Position numbers and translations under genes: made by a program. Source: Chitinophagales bacterium (GTDB lineage Bacteria; Bacteroidota; Bacteroidia; Chitinophagales; Chitinophagaceae). Taken from it: a stretch of DNA of 64,000 nucleotides. How positions within the stretch are numbered: the first letter of the stretch is position 1; every line of letters begins with the position of its first letter. Shown piece after piece: positions 1 to 8,932 of the stretch. The stretch spans positions 64,001 to 128,000 of the forward strand of contig JAFLBJ010000002.1 of the NCBI GenBank assembly GCA_017303415.1, in the 5' to 3' direction. Under the pieces are notes generated by a model, which saw nothing but the letters and a program-made list of their open reading frames with translations, was not told where the DNA came from and did not search any database.

Positions 1-742
1 CTTTCAACCAGCGGTTATAAAGATCTACGCTATGCGGGGCGAGCCCAAGACCATCATCACTGGCAGCCACCACAAACATAGGAGGTGCCCCTTTTTTCAC
101 TTCACCCTGCATGCCATCGGGGAAATAGGGATAAACCGGTACGATAAAATCGGGACGGTTCCATTCATTATTCCCAAAAGCAGCGGAAGTGGTAACGGTT
201 CCCCCGGCGGAAAAACCAATAATACCAATACGATCCTTATACACGCCAAATGCGGCGGCATGCTGACGTACATACGCGATGGCAGCTTTTCCATCGGCTA
301 TCGAAAGCGGAATTACTTTTCCGGTTTCATCCTCAAATTCTTTCTTTCCCATTTTAGCGGCCACTTCAGCCGTGGGATCATTTCCCATGGTCTTGGCCAG
401 CCGGTATTTTAATACAAAACAGGTAACCCCTTTCTTAGCCAGCCATTTGGCCACATCATATCCTTCACTATTGATGGAGAGGGCATAAAAAGCACCACCC
501 GGACAAATGATTGCCGCTGTACCATTGGCCTTGCCTTTCTCGGGACTAAACACCGTAAGGGTGGGATTGCTTACATTATATACCACCTTGGTCTGCCACA
601 TATTGTTGTCATTCTCGGCCTCTGTCCAATTCCATGTTTCCGAGCCCGGTGCGGGTCCTTCATATAATTTGATCACTTGGTCCTGCGCGATGCTGGAGAG
701 TGCTCCCGCAAAAAGGAGGAAGAGTAGGCATAAGCGTTTCAT
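1..742 (-). CDS. alpha/beta-hydrolase esterase, 3' part beyond the window edge
   Basis: Reading leftward from an ATG at 742 the frame stays open to base 1, so the C-terminus lies outside the window; about 247 residues are visible. The product begins with a signal peptide (MKRLCLLFLLFAGALS, cleaved near SIAQ), so it is exported. A nucleophile elbow GFSAGG is visible about two thirds in, preceded by an oxyanion-type segment ICPGGAF. This matches the BD-FAE/acetylxylan-esterase-like hydrolases of Bacteroidota, which remove acetyl or feruloyl groups from hemicellulose; substrate is inferred. It lies 32 bp downstream of the GH3 gene on the same strand and is probably co-transcribed with it. The catalytic Asp and His would lie in or beyond the missing part. 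Confidence 0.8.
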   Translation of the reverse strand, partial: MKRLCLLFLLFAGALSSIAQDQVIKLYEGPAPGSETWNWTEAENDNNMWQTKVVYNVSNPTLTVFSPEKGKANGTAAIICPGGAFYALSINSEGYDVAKWLAKKGVTCFVLKYRLAKTMGNDPTAEVAAKMGKKEFEDETGKVIPLSIADGKAAIAYVRQHAAAFGVYKDRIGIIGFSAGGTVTTSAAFGNNEWNRPDFIVPVYPYFPDGMQGEVKKGAPPMFVVAASDDGLGLAPHSVDLYNRWLK

Positions 743-774
743 ATGGAAAACTTTTGGTGAAGGTATAACTATGA

Positions 775-3126
775 TTAAAATCCACGTAAAGGATTTTCTT
801 TTTGATTCAGTTCCTTTATCGGTTGCTGGGGTGACATCACCTTATGGCATTTTTGGACAATGATGTTCTTTTCCAATTGGAAGGAAGCAGTAGAACGGAT
901 ATTCTCAGAGGAGCTGCCGATCTTTATTGTATATGTTCCTCCTTCGGCTACCCAGGCTGCCGCATCGGTATGATAGGAAGCAAGTTCTTCCGGGGTAAGC
1001 GTTAAGGTGATCACCTGTTTCTCACCGGGTTTAAGCAATCGTGTTTTGGCAAATCCTTTCAATTCCAGGGCTGGTTTTTCCAACACGCCCGATGGAGCAC
1101 TGAGGTAAAGCTGTACCACCTCTTTACCGGCCATTTTACCTGTATTGGTCACTTCTACCGTGGCCGTGATCCTGCCTGAAAAATTTTTCGCACTCAATTT
1201 TACAGGAGACCATTTAAACTGGGTATAGGATAATCCATGACCAAAGGCATAGGCGGGTTTCACCTGAAAACTGGTGAAATAGCGATACCCTACATAGATT
1301 CCTTCCTGATACACCACTTCCGATGGGAAACCAAGCGGAAAGCCCGCAGGGCTCATCACGATCTCATTGGAGAGGTTACGGCCAGGGAAATTCCTGGAGG
1401 AAGGCAGGTCGTCATAGTTCGCCGGGAAAGTGGTGGTCAGGCGCCCGGAGGGCGTTACCTTTCCGGAAACAAGATCAGCTACCGCATTTCCAGATTCCTG
1501 GCCACCCTGCCAGGCCAGCAAGATCGCATCTGCTTTATTACGCCAGGCCGTTACATCAATCACCCCACCGGTATTGATGATCACCACTACTTTTTTCCCC
1601 TTGGCATGAAAAGCTGTTGAGACCCGGTCGATCAGCTCCAATTCAGCGTCAGAGAGAAAATAGTCGTTTTCTTTTTTTCTGTCCTGAAACTCGCCTGCGT
1701 TTCTCCCGATCGTGATAAAAGCTATGCTGTTCTTTTCTGCAGCAGATTTCAGAGCTGCTTCGGATGGGCTCATTTCAGGAATGGGGGCCTGTAATTCAAA
1801 AAAGAATTTCTTGGGGGGAAGTTTGGCCTTTTCTTGTTTTATAAATTTTTCATACTGCGCCAAAAGTGATGGATCCATCATAAAGCCAGCATTTTTTAAA
1901 CCATCTACCAGCGAAACCGTATACGCTTCATTCACATCACCGGATCCGGTACCCCCTGAAATAAAATCATAGGAGGTATTGCCAAAGGCGGCGATGGATT
2001 TATTTTCTCCAAGGGGAAGTGTCATGCCTTCATTTTTCAATAACACCATACCCTCCGCCGCAGCTGTGCGCGCTATCAGGGCATGCGCCTTGAGATCGGG
2101 TTTATTGGAAAAGGAAACCTTGTTATACGATACAGAACCCAGCAATACATTCAGAATCCGCTCCACATTCAGGTCCAATACCTTTTCATCCAGTTTTCCT
2201 TCTTTCACAGCTGTCAGAATAGCTTTCATCTGATCAGGCGTACCCGGCATCAGGATTTCATTGCCCGCTTTCATTTGCGCAATGGCATCCGTTCCGCCAA
2301 ACCAATCGGTCATTACAAATCCTTTAAACCCCCATTCCTGGCGAAGGATGGTTGTCAGCAAAGCAGGGTCTTCAGAAGTGTAAACACCATTGATCTTGTT
2401 ATAGGAACTCATCACCGTCCAGGGTTGGGATTTTTTAACTGCGATCTCAAACCCACGGAGATAAATTTCACGCAATGCTCTTTCACTCAGTATGGTATTG
2501 ACCAGGTTGCGGTTGGTTTCCTGGTTATTGCCGGCAAAATGTTTGATCGAGGTGCCTACTCCATTTGATTCAATACCATTGACCATGGCGGCCGTAATAT
2601 GCCCCGAAACAAAAGGGTCTTCGGAATAGTATTCAAAATTGCGTCCACCCAGTGGATTGCGGTGGATATTCAATGCCGGCGCGAGGATGACATCCACCCC
2701 GTACTCCTTGACTTCTTCGCCCATTGCAATACCTACTTTTTGAACCAGCTCTGTATCCCAGGTGGAGGCCAACAGGGTGCCAACGGGAAAGGCGGTAGCG
2801 AAATATGTCTGCCCTGGTTCATTTTCACGCGTAGGGTTGATCCTCAATCCTGCAGGACCATCCGCCAGCACCGCATTGGGAATGCCCAACCGGGGAATAG
2901 AGAAAGTGGTGCCCGCTGCACCAGCCACCTTATCCAGTGTTTGCCCCACAACCGGGGCCCCGGAATTGATGAGTCCGGGTATATTCATACCCATGCCCAC
3001 AACAAACTGTGCTTTTTCTTCCAGTGTCATTTTTGATACCAGTTCCCGTGCTTTGACCGAATGATCCTGGGCCAAAGAGGAGAATAGAAAAAAGCAAAAG
3101 GTAAGGGAGAGAAGGAGTTGTTTCAT
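775..3126 (-). CDS. glycoside hydrolase family 3 (beta-glucosidase/beta-xylosidase type), secreted
   Basis: 783 residues with a signal peptide (cleaved after about residue 19, SSLA/QD). The GH3 N-terminal TIM barrel shows KHFAGNN near 195 and the nucleophile motif MTDW with Asp274. The second alpha/beta domain shows GRNAGEF with Glu479 as probable acid/base, and a C-terminal fibronectin-III-like domain follows (from about 650, with VTNTGKMAGKEVVQLYLS). The length fits BglX-like enzymes, which release terminal beta-glucosyl or beta-xylosyl units from oligosaccharides in the periplasm. The exact sugar cannot be read from sequence. The neighbouring esterase on the same strand, and the xylan operon at the other end of the window, make hemicellulose oligomers a reasonable guess. 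The last residues after the Fn3 domain (KELNQKENPLRGF) look like an added tail. Confidence 0.9.
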   Translation of the reverse strand: MKQLLLSLTFCFFLFSSLAQDHSVKARELVSKMTLEEKAQFVVGMGMNIPGLINSGAPVVGQTLDKVAGAAGTTFSIPRLGIPNAVLADGPAGLRINPTRENEPGQTYFATAFPVGTLLASTWDTELVQKVGIAMGEEVKEYGVDVILAPALNIHRNPLGGRNFEYYSEDPFVSGHITAAMVNGIESNGVGTSIKHFAGNNQETNRNLVNTILSERALREIYLRGFEIAVKKSQPWTVMSSYNKINGVYTSEDPALLTTILRQEWGFKGFVMTDWFGGTDAIAQMKAGNEILMPGTPDQMKAILTAVKEGKLDEKVLDLNVERILNVLLGSVSYNKVSFSNKPDLKAHALIARTAAAEGMVLLKNEGMTLPLGENKSIAAFGNTSYDFISGGTGSGDVNEAYTVSLVDGLKNAGFMMDPSLLAQYEKFIKQEKAKLPPKKFFFELQAPIPEMSPSEAALKSAAEKNSIAFITIGRNAGEFQDRKKENDYFLSDAELELIDRVSTAFHAKGKKVVVIINTGGVIDVTAWRNKADAILLAWQGGQESGNAVADLVSGKVTPSGRLTTTFPANYDDLPSSRNFPGRNLSNEIVMSPAGFPLGFPSEVVYQEGIYVGYRYFTSFQVKPAYAFGHGLSYTQFKWSPVKLSAKNFSGRITATVEVTNTGKMAGKEVVQLYLSAPSGVLEKPALELKGFAKTRLLKPGEKQVITLTLTPEELASYHTDAAAWVAEGGTYTIKIGSSSENIRSTASFQLEKNIIVQKCHKVMSPQQPIKELNQKENPLRGF

Positions 3127-3196
3127 ATAGCAACATATTTATCACCCAAAGGTCAGTCTACCCTTTTAGGAAGCCATTTGATAATTATCAATAAAT

Positions 3197-3766
3197 TCAG
3201 CGGTGTGCTCGGATACGGCTTAAGGTTTCAGGCGTAATGCCGAGAAAGGAAGCGATATAGGTGAGGGGTACGCGGTGGAGCAATTCGGGTTGTGTCTCTA
3301 ACAGGCGGTCGTATCGCTGTTGTGCCGTTTCAAATTGAATGGAATCCATTCGGTATTGCGAAAGGATCAGCGAAAGCGTCATCATTTTCCGGAAAAGGGT
3401 CTCCACTTCATGAAAACGGGCAGCCATACCCGTCAGATCATCATAATGTATCCCCATGATCTCGGAAGCTTCCAGGGTTTGTATCTGTAGCCGGCTTGGG
3501 GTGCGTTCAAAGAAACTTAGGATCGAAAGACAAAACGTTCCGTCCATGGCGATCCATTCGGTGATCTCTTTTCCATTCTTGAAATAGAAGATGCGGAGAA
3601 TGCCTTTTTTAACAAAAAAAATATGATCGCAAACCGCATTTTCCTTCACCATAAAATGATCCCGGGGTACCGACCAGCCTGACCAGGCACGAAGAAATTC
3701 TTCCCGGGTTTCCTCCGACAAGGGAGAAATTTTATTTATGGCGATATCCAGGTCTGTCAAGGTCAA
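3197..3766 (-). CDS. Crp/Fnr-family transcriptional regulator
   Basis: 189 residues. Residues about 25-115 form a cyclic-nucleotide-binding-type beta roll (HIFFVKKGILRIFYFKNGKE, then a fragment like FERTPS where classical Crp has its phosphate-binding cassette). The C-terminus is a short winged-helix reading head, VPLTYIASFLGITPETLSRI. This compact type is very common in Bacteroidota, and the ligand is usually unknown; the cAMP-contact residues of E. coli Crp are not obvious here. It lies 71 bp upstream of the GH3 gene on the same strand, so control of the GH3-esterase pair is possible but not shown. The intergenic stretch to the divergent LD-carboxypeptidase is 187 bp. Confidence 0.85.
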   Translation of the reverse strand: MTLTDLDIAINKISPLSEETREEFLRAWSGWSVPRDHFMVKENAVCDHIFFVKKGILRIFYFKNGKEITEWIAMDGTFCLSILSFFERTPSRLQIQTLEASEIMGIHYDDLTGMAARFHEVETLFRKMMTLSLILSQYRMDSIQFETAQQRYDRLLETQPELLHRVPLTYIASFLGITPETLSRIRAHR

Positions 3767-3953
3767 GGGAATTTTTTATTTCTCGCAGCTACGCAAAGAT
3801 AGAACGCCCGCAGCGATCGCTGCTTCTTTGCAGACGCAACGGGAAACTTAAAAACATGGTATCTCTTTTGATAAATTATAAAATTTTCTTGCTACTAAAA
3901 TGATCTGACTTGAAAGATAAAAAACTTTGTAACTTTTCCCCTGAATTTCACCC

Positions 3954-4985
3954 ATGGATCGAAAAAAATTCCTGACTGGTTCAGCGGCTTTGTTGTCTTT
4001 CCCGCTCACTTCATTTTCTGCCTCCCATGAGCCGGAAGAAGATCTGCCGCCTGTTATCCCTCATTACCTGAAGTCCGGCGACCTGATCGGCATTACCGCC
4101 CCGGCCGGGTTTATGATGGAAGAGGAGATGCGGCCCGCTATTCAGCAGATTGAAAGCTGGGGCTACAGGATCCGGTTAGGTACAACCATCGGGAAAAAGG
4201 ACTTCACCTTTGCGGGAACTGATAAAGAAAGAGCAGACGATTTTCAACAAATGCTGGATGACCCGGAGGTCAAAGCGATCCTTTGTGCCCGGGGGGGATA
4301 TGGTGCCGTACGCATCATTGATCAGTTGAAATGGGAAACATTTAAGAAACACCCGAAATGGATCATCGGGTTTAGTGATGTCACGGTTTTTCATTCCCAT
4401 ATAAACCGTAACCTGGGTTTTGCCACCATCCATTCAAAAATGACCAATAGTTTTCCAGAGGAGTGGAGCAAAGCCGAGCCGATTCAGATAGAGACCATTC
4501 TTTCCATACAAAAGGCCCTGGGTGGAGAGAAAATGGAATACATTACCGGCCCCCATTCAGCCAACCGGTTGGGCAAAGCCGAAGGCGTATTGGTAGGTGG
4601 TAACCTGAAAACGATCGAAAGCCTGGCAGGGAGCCGGTCTGATCTGCGTACAACCGGAAAGATCCTGTTTGTGGAAGATACCGGGGAATACCTGTATAGT
4701 ATTGACCGTATGTTCTGGAACCTGAAACGAAGCAATAAGTTATCCGGTCTCAAAGGACTGATCATTGGTGGGTTTAAGATCAAAAAAGATGATGGGGGAG
4801 ATGAGTTTGGGAAAACACTGGAAGAAATTGTGATGGAAAAAGTAAAGGAGTATGCCTATCCTGTTTGTTTTGATTTTCCGGTAGGGCATCAGAAAAATAA
4901 CTTTGCACTCAAATGCGGAGTCGTGCACGAACTTGTCGTTGGGGAAGAAGGATGCAGATTAAAGGAGTTGTCTGGGAGGAAATAA
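3954..4985 (+). CDS. LD-carboxypeptidase, peptidase family S66, exported paralogue
   Basis: 343 residues. The N-terminus DRKKFLTGSAALLSFPLTSFS looks like an export signal (no clear twin arginine), so this copy is probably periplasmic. The body is S66: LCARGGYGAVR, then the nucleophile elbow GFSDVT with Ser141, FVEDTGEY with Glu241 and DFPVGHQKN with His312, the expected Ser-Glu-His triad. S66 enzymes cut the L-Lys(or mDAP)-D-Ala bond of muropeptide tetrapeptides during wall recycling. A second S66 gene lies at 6796, and the two flank fhs. A weak promoter, TTG then N17 then TAACTTTT, is visible about 20-45 bp upstream of the ATG. Confidence 0.9.
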   Translation: MDRKKFLTGSAALLSFPLTSFSASHEPEEDLPPVIPHYLKSGDLIGITAPAGFMMEEEMRPAIQQIESWGYRIRLGTTIGKKDFTFAGTDKERADDFQQMLDDPEVKAILCARGGYGAVRIIDQLKWETFKKHPKWIIGFSDVTVFHSHINRNLGFATIHSKMTNSFPEEWSKAEPIQIETILSIQKALGGEKMEYITGPHSANRLGKAEGVLVGGNLKTIESLAGSRSDLRTTGKILFVEDTGEYLYSIDRMFWNLKRSNKLSGLKGLIIGGFKIKKDDGGDEFGKTLEEIVMEKVKEYAYPVCFDFPVGHQKNNFALKCGVVHELVVGEEGCRLKELSGRK

Positions 4986-5030
4986 GGTACAGTAATCTCT
5001 TACCCTTTTTTTATATTTTTTATTCTCTCC

Positions 5031-6671
5031 CTACTCTCCACCCAGCCCAACTACCTTTCCATCCACCACATCAATACTCAGCGCCGCAGGTTCTGCATTC
5101 AATCCTGGCATACGCACCATTTCGCCGCATACCGCCACAATAAATCCGGCACCGGCATTTACCATTAATTCATCAATGCTGATCGTAAATCCTTCATAGG
5201 TATGAATATCCTCTGGCGTATCGGTAAATGAATACTGTGTTTTGGCAATACAAACCGGCAGGTGGGCATACCCCGATTTTTCGATCCGTTTTAATTGATG
5301 CCTTGCTTTTTTATCCAGGTAAATATCCTTGCCGCCGTATATACGCTGTACCACTTTTTTCAATTTGGTTTCTACCGCATCACTCAGCGCATAGGTATGC
5401 TGTACCGGGGCAGCCGGTTCTGTGGTCAGTGATACGATCATTTTCGCGGCTTCAGTAGAACCTTCAGGCCCTTTGGCAAAACCTTCCGTAAATGAAAATG
5501 GAACCTGAAATTTCCGGCATCCTTCACGGATCACCTCGATCTCTTCCTCGGTATCGCTGGCAAACCGGTTGAGCACCACTAATACCTTTTGCCCAAAGCT
5601 GCGCAGGATATGTATATGACGCTCCAGGTTGCGCAGCCCTTTTTTTACAGCAGCCGGATCGGGAGTGGACAGGTTTTTGGGGGAAGTTTCCCCATGCAGT
5701 TTGAGGGATTGCCCGGTTACTACCAATATACTCAAAGCGGGATTGAGACCGGCAATGCGGCATTTTATATTGAAGAATTTTTCGGCGCCAAGATCACTGC
5801 CAAATCCGGCTTCTGTAAGCACATAGTCACCCAACTGAAGCGCGGTGCGGGTTGCCAGCAGGGAATTGCATCCATGCGCAATATTGGCAAATGGTCCACC
5901 GTGTACCAGTGCGGGGGTGCCCGATTGTGTTTGTACCAGGTTTGGAAGTATCGCATCTTTCATCAGTGCAGTGATAGCGCCACCTACGGCGATATCACGT
6001 GTAGTGAGTGGGGTATCGCCTGCGGTAAAACCAAGCAGGATGTCATTGATCCTTTTTTTCAGGTCATCCAGATCAGATGATAAACAGAGAATGGCCATCA
6101 ATTCAGAGGCCGGCGTAATATCAAATCCGGTTTCCGCAGGCAAACCATTCTTTCCTCCATGAAGCCCCGTGATGATAAACCGCAGGGAACGATCATTTAC
6201 ATCCAGTACCCGCCGCCAATAGGTTTCCCTGAGTTCACGCGCGGTGCCTTGTTGATGAAAGTTGTAGTTATCCAATAAGGCAGCGAGCATATTGTTGGCC
6301 GCTGATACCGCGTGAAAGTCACCGGTGAAATGGAGGTTGATCTCGTCAGCAGGAAATAGTTGTGAGCGCCCCGCACCTGTACCCACTCCTTTCATTCCAA
6401 AACAGGGGCCCAGGGAAGGTTCCCGAAGCGCGAGGATGGCTTTTTTACCTATATGGTTCAATCCATCCGCGAGACTGATCGATGTAGTGGTCTTCCCATT
6501 CCCTGCCTTGGTAGGTGTGATCGAGGTAACAAGGATCAATTTGCCGGCAGGTATTTTGTCTTTTGGTAAGGGATGGATCTTGGCCTTGTACCGGCCAAAG
6601 CTGGTATATTGTTCATCCTGAAGGCCAAGCTCACGGGCCAGGTCCTGAATGGGTTGGATAGCTCCTTTCAT
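5031..6671 (-). CDS. fhs: formate-tetrahydrofolate ligase
   Basis: 546 residues from the ATG at 6671. An upstream in-frame ATG at 6695 would add eight residues, but MKGAIQPIQDLARELGL aligns with family N-termini. It makes 10-formyl-tetrahydrofolate from formate, ATP and THF in the cytosol. The P-loop TPTKAGNGKTTT and the long family signature (PSLGPCFGMKGVGTGAG, then NLHFTGDFHAVSAANNM) are intact, as is the C-terminal segment NAGAGFIVAVCGEM. Length is normal. It supplies one-carbon units together with glyA and the purine pathway (purQ), both in this window. It is convergent with the S66 gene on its left (45 bp) and divergent from the S66 gene on its right. Confidence 0.97.
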   Translation of the reverse strand: MKGAIQPIQDLARELGLQDEQYTSFGRYKAKIHPLPKDKIPAGKLILVTSITPTKAGNGKTTTSISLADGLNHIGKKAILALREPSLGPCFGMKGVGTGAGRSQLFPADEINLHFTGDFHAVSAANNMLAALLDNYNFHQQGTARELRETYWRRVLDVNDRSLRFIITGLHGGKNGLPAETGFDITPASELMAILCLSSDLDDLKKRINDILLGFTAGDTPLTTRDIAVGGAITALMKDAILPNLVQTQSGTPALVHGGPFANIAHGCNSLLATRTALQLGDYVLTEAGFGSDLGAEKFFNIKCRIAGLNPALSILVVTGQSLKLHGETSPKNLSTPDPAAVKKGLRNLERHIHILRSFGQKVLVVLNRFASDTEEEIEVIREGCRKFQVPFSFTEGFAKGPEGSTEAAKMIVSLTTEPAAPVQHTYALSDAVETKLKKVVQRIYGGKDIYLDKKARHQLKRIEKSGYAHLPVCIAKTQYSFTDTPEDIHTYEGFTISIDELMVNAGAGFIVAVCGEMVRMPGLNAEPAALSIDVVDGKVVGLGGE

Positions 6672-6795
6672 ATGGCTGTTAATAAATTCGTACAAATCTA
6701 TCCGTTATTGACCCGGACGCGCTTGATTTCAGAAATGACGGATTATGATAACGATCATATTCTTACCTTGCGATTCAACGAAAAAGGCAATTTCC

Positions 6796-7707
6796 ATGAT
6801 CAAATACCCTCCTTACCTTCAAAAAGGCGATACGATCGGGATCCTCTGCCCCGCCGGGTACATGGCCGCTGAACGTGTGGCCGAATGTATCCGGGTTCTT
6901 ACCGAAGAATGGGGTTTCCAGGTAAAAGTGGGAAAGACCGTTGGCGGAGATTCAGCAACCTATTTTTCGGGTACAGACGAAGAACGTTTCAATGACCTGC
7001 AACAAATGCTCGATGATGATTCCATCCGGGCCATTCTCTGCGCCCGGGGCGGATATGGGATGGGAAGGATCATTGATCAACTTAATTTCAAACGATTCAA
7101 AAAGAACCCCAAATGGATCATCGGGTTTAGTGATATCACCGTCCTGCATGCACATATTTACTCAAATCATTACATAGCCACCCTGCATGGCCCCATGGCC
7201 AATGCATTCAATGATGGTGGATTTATCAATGACTATGTACAATCCCTGCGGGCGGTTTTGCAGGGCGAAAAGATCCGCTACCAATGCGAACCGCATGAAC
7301 TGAACCGAAAAGGGGAGGGGATCGGTGAACTGATTGGTGGGAACCTGGCCTTGCTGGCCCATGTGATCGGGACGGAGTCAGATATCAAAACCCGTGGACG
7401 AATACTCTTTCTGGAAGATGTGGGAGAGTACCTCTATAATATTGACCGGATGATGTACCAGTTAAAGCGAAGCGGCAAACTTTCAAAACTCGCCGGACTC
7501 ATCATTGGGGGTTTTACCGACAGTAAAGATACCGAACGTCCCTTTGGCAAATCAGCCTACCAGATCATTGAAGAACATGTTCGTGAGTACGATTACCCCG
7601 TTTGTTATGGCTTTCCGGTCAGCCATGAAAAAGAGAATTACGCGCTAAAGGTCGGCGTAGGTTACAAACTCCGCGTCACCAGATCGCGGGTCTTCCTCGA
7701 AGAATAA
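6796..7707 (+). CDS. LD-carboxypeptidase, peptidase family S66, cytosolic paralogue
   Basis: 303 residues from the ATG at 6796; the open frame extends to 6745, but MIKYPPYLQKGDTIGI matches the family start and no signal peptide is present. The catalytic set is complete: LCARGGYGMGR, GFSDIT with Ser112, FLEDVGEY with Glu207 and GFPVSHEKE with His277. Compared with the paralogue at 3954 the internal sequence is closely similar but the export signal is missing, so this copy should act on muropeptides already in the cytosol, the classical LdcA role. An inverted word-repeat with the CCTACGC hairpin starts 3 bp after its stop codon. Confidence 0.9.
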   Translation: MIKYPPYLQKGDTIGILCPAGYMAAERVAECIRVLTEEWGFQVKVGKTVGGDSATYFSGTDEERFNDLQQMLDDDSIRAILCARGGYGMGRIIDQLNFKRFKKNPKWIIGFSDITVLHAHIYSNHYIATLHGPMANAFNDGGFINDYVQSLRAVLQGEKIRYQCEPHELNRKGEGIGELIGGNLALLAHVIGTESDIKTRGRILFLEDVGEYLYNIDRMMYQLKRSGKLSKLAGLIIGGFTDSKDTERPFGKSAYQIIEEHVREYDYPVCYGFPVSHEKENYALKVGVGYKLRVTRSRVFLEE

Positions 7708-7710
7708 TCG

Positions 7711-7868
7711 TTGTGTCCTTTGTGCCTCCTTTGTGCCCTTCATGCCTCCTTTGTGTCCTTCGTGCCTCCTTTGTGTCCTTCGTGCCTCCTTTGTGTCCTT
7801 CGTGTCCTCCTACGCAAGACGGGCGTAGGAGGACACGAAGGGCACAAAGGAGGCACAAAGGACACAAT
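7711..7868. repeat. solitary inverted word-repeat with CCTACGC hairpin core
   Basis: The left arm is a run of words such as TCCTTTGTGTCC and TTCGTGCC (a 20-bp period repeated about three times). The core is CCTACGC, loop AAGACGG, GCGTAGG at 7809-7829. The right arm is the inverse (GGACACGAAGG, GGCACAAAGG). It begins directly after the stop of the S66 gene and ends about 40 bp before oxyR. Short open frames on both strands translate only the repeat (Cys-Pro-Leu-rich or His-Glu-Gly-rich) and are not genes. The same core recurs at 38539 and seven times at 53256-54920. Confidence 0.9.
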
Positions 7869-7911
7869 GAAATCAATTAGTTTTGTAGGCTAATAGATAA
7901 ACTCTATACAA

Positions 7912-8853
7912 ATGACCTTCACACAACTGGAGTATGTCCTCGCCGTTTTTCGTCACCGTCACTTTGCCGCCGCCGCTGCTGATTGTTTTGTAACTCAGCC
8001 TACGCTCAGTATGCAGATACACAAACTCGAGGTTGATCTGGGCATAAAGATCTTTGACCGAAGTAAACAACCCGTAATCCCCACCGAACTCGGTATGGAG
8101 TTTATCAACCACGCCCTTCGTATCATGGAAGAGCGCGATGGACTGATTGAAATGGTCAACCACCGTAAAGGAATCGTGGCCGGGGAATTAAAGATCGGGA
8201 TCATTCCCACCCTGGCACCTTACCTGCTGCCCTTGTTTGTAAAAGAGTTTACCACGCAATACCCCGAGGTGAGATTGGTAGTAAATGAAATGATGACGGA
8301 TATCATTGTGCAACGTTTGCGGGAAGGGAAGATCGATGCCGGTATTCTGGTAACCCCATTGATGGAGCAGGGGATACGGGAAGATCTGTTGTTTTATGAA
8401 GAATTGGTGGTGTATGTTTCCAAGAACAACCAGGCCTATGAAAAACAATATGTACTCGCCAGGGATATTGATCCCAACAAACTTTGGTTACTCGAGGAAG
8501 GGCACTGCTTCCGGTCGCAGATCATGAACCTCTGTGAATTGCAGAAGGCCAGCAAGCTCGGACACCGGTTTGAGTACGAGGCAGGAAGTATTGAAACCCT
8601 TCGCCGCATGGTGGAGATCAATGACGGGATCACCATATTGCCCGAGCTTTCCACCATTGATCTTCCTGCCCGGCAACAACAAATGATCCGGCAGTTTCGT
8701 AAACCCGTTCCCATGCGTCAGGTAAGTCTCGTTGTTCACCGGGATTTTATCAAGAAAAAATTATTGGATATCCTTAAGCGGGAGATCATTGCCGCCGTAC
8801 CGGAGAAAATAAAGCGAAACAGCGCGAAGAATGTGGTGCCCGTAGGCATATAA
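7912..8853 (+). CDS. oxyR: OxyR-type LysR-family peroxide regulator
   Basis: 313 residues. The N-terminal winged helix (MTFTQLEYVLAVFRHRHF, then TQPTLSMQIHKLE) is typical of LysR proteins. The effector domain carries EEGHCFRSQIMNLCEL with cysteines at 199 and 208, exactly the numbering and spacing of the disulfide-forming pair of E. coli OxyR. It should therefore sense hydrogen peroxide by disulfide formation and activate catalase/peroxiredoxin genes; none of those targets lies in this window. A TAGTTTTG -7 element of Bacteroidota type is at 7878-7885, 27 bp before the ATG, with no clear -33 TTG because the repeat ends there. Confidence 0.9.
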   Translation: MTFTQLEYVLAVFRHRHFAAAAADCFVTQPTLSMQIHKLEVDLGIKIFDRSKQPVIPTELGMEFINHALRIMEERDGLIEMVNHRKGIVAGELKIGIIPTLAPYLLPLFVKEFTTQYPEVRLVVNEMMTDIIVQRLREGKIDAGILVTPLMEQGIREDLLFYEELVVYVSKNNQAYEKQYVLARDIDPNKLWLLEEGHCFRSQIMNLCELQKASKLGHRFEYEAGSIETLRRMVEINDGITILPELSTIDLPARQQQMIRQFRKPVPMRQVSLVVHRDFIKKKLLDILKREIIAAVPEKIKRNSAKNVVPVGI

Positions 8854-8932
8854 TTTTTCTCACAGTTCCGAAGGTTCGGGAAACGGAATTCACGGAAGAA
8901 CCATTCTGTACTTTCTCTGTATTCCGGGGGTG

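Noticed and set aside
7711..7893. Open frames in the word-repeats (Cys-Pro-Leu-rich or His-Glu-Gly-Lys-rich), also at 53183-53442, 54259-54531 and 54829-55060
   Set aside because: They are translations of the repeated words on both strands, with no start context or conserved domain.
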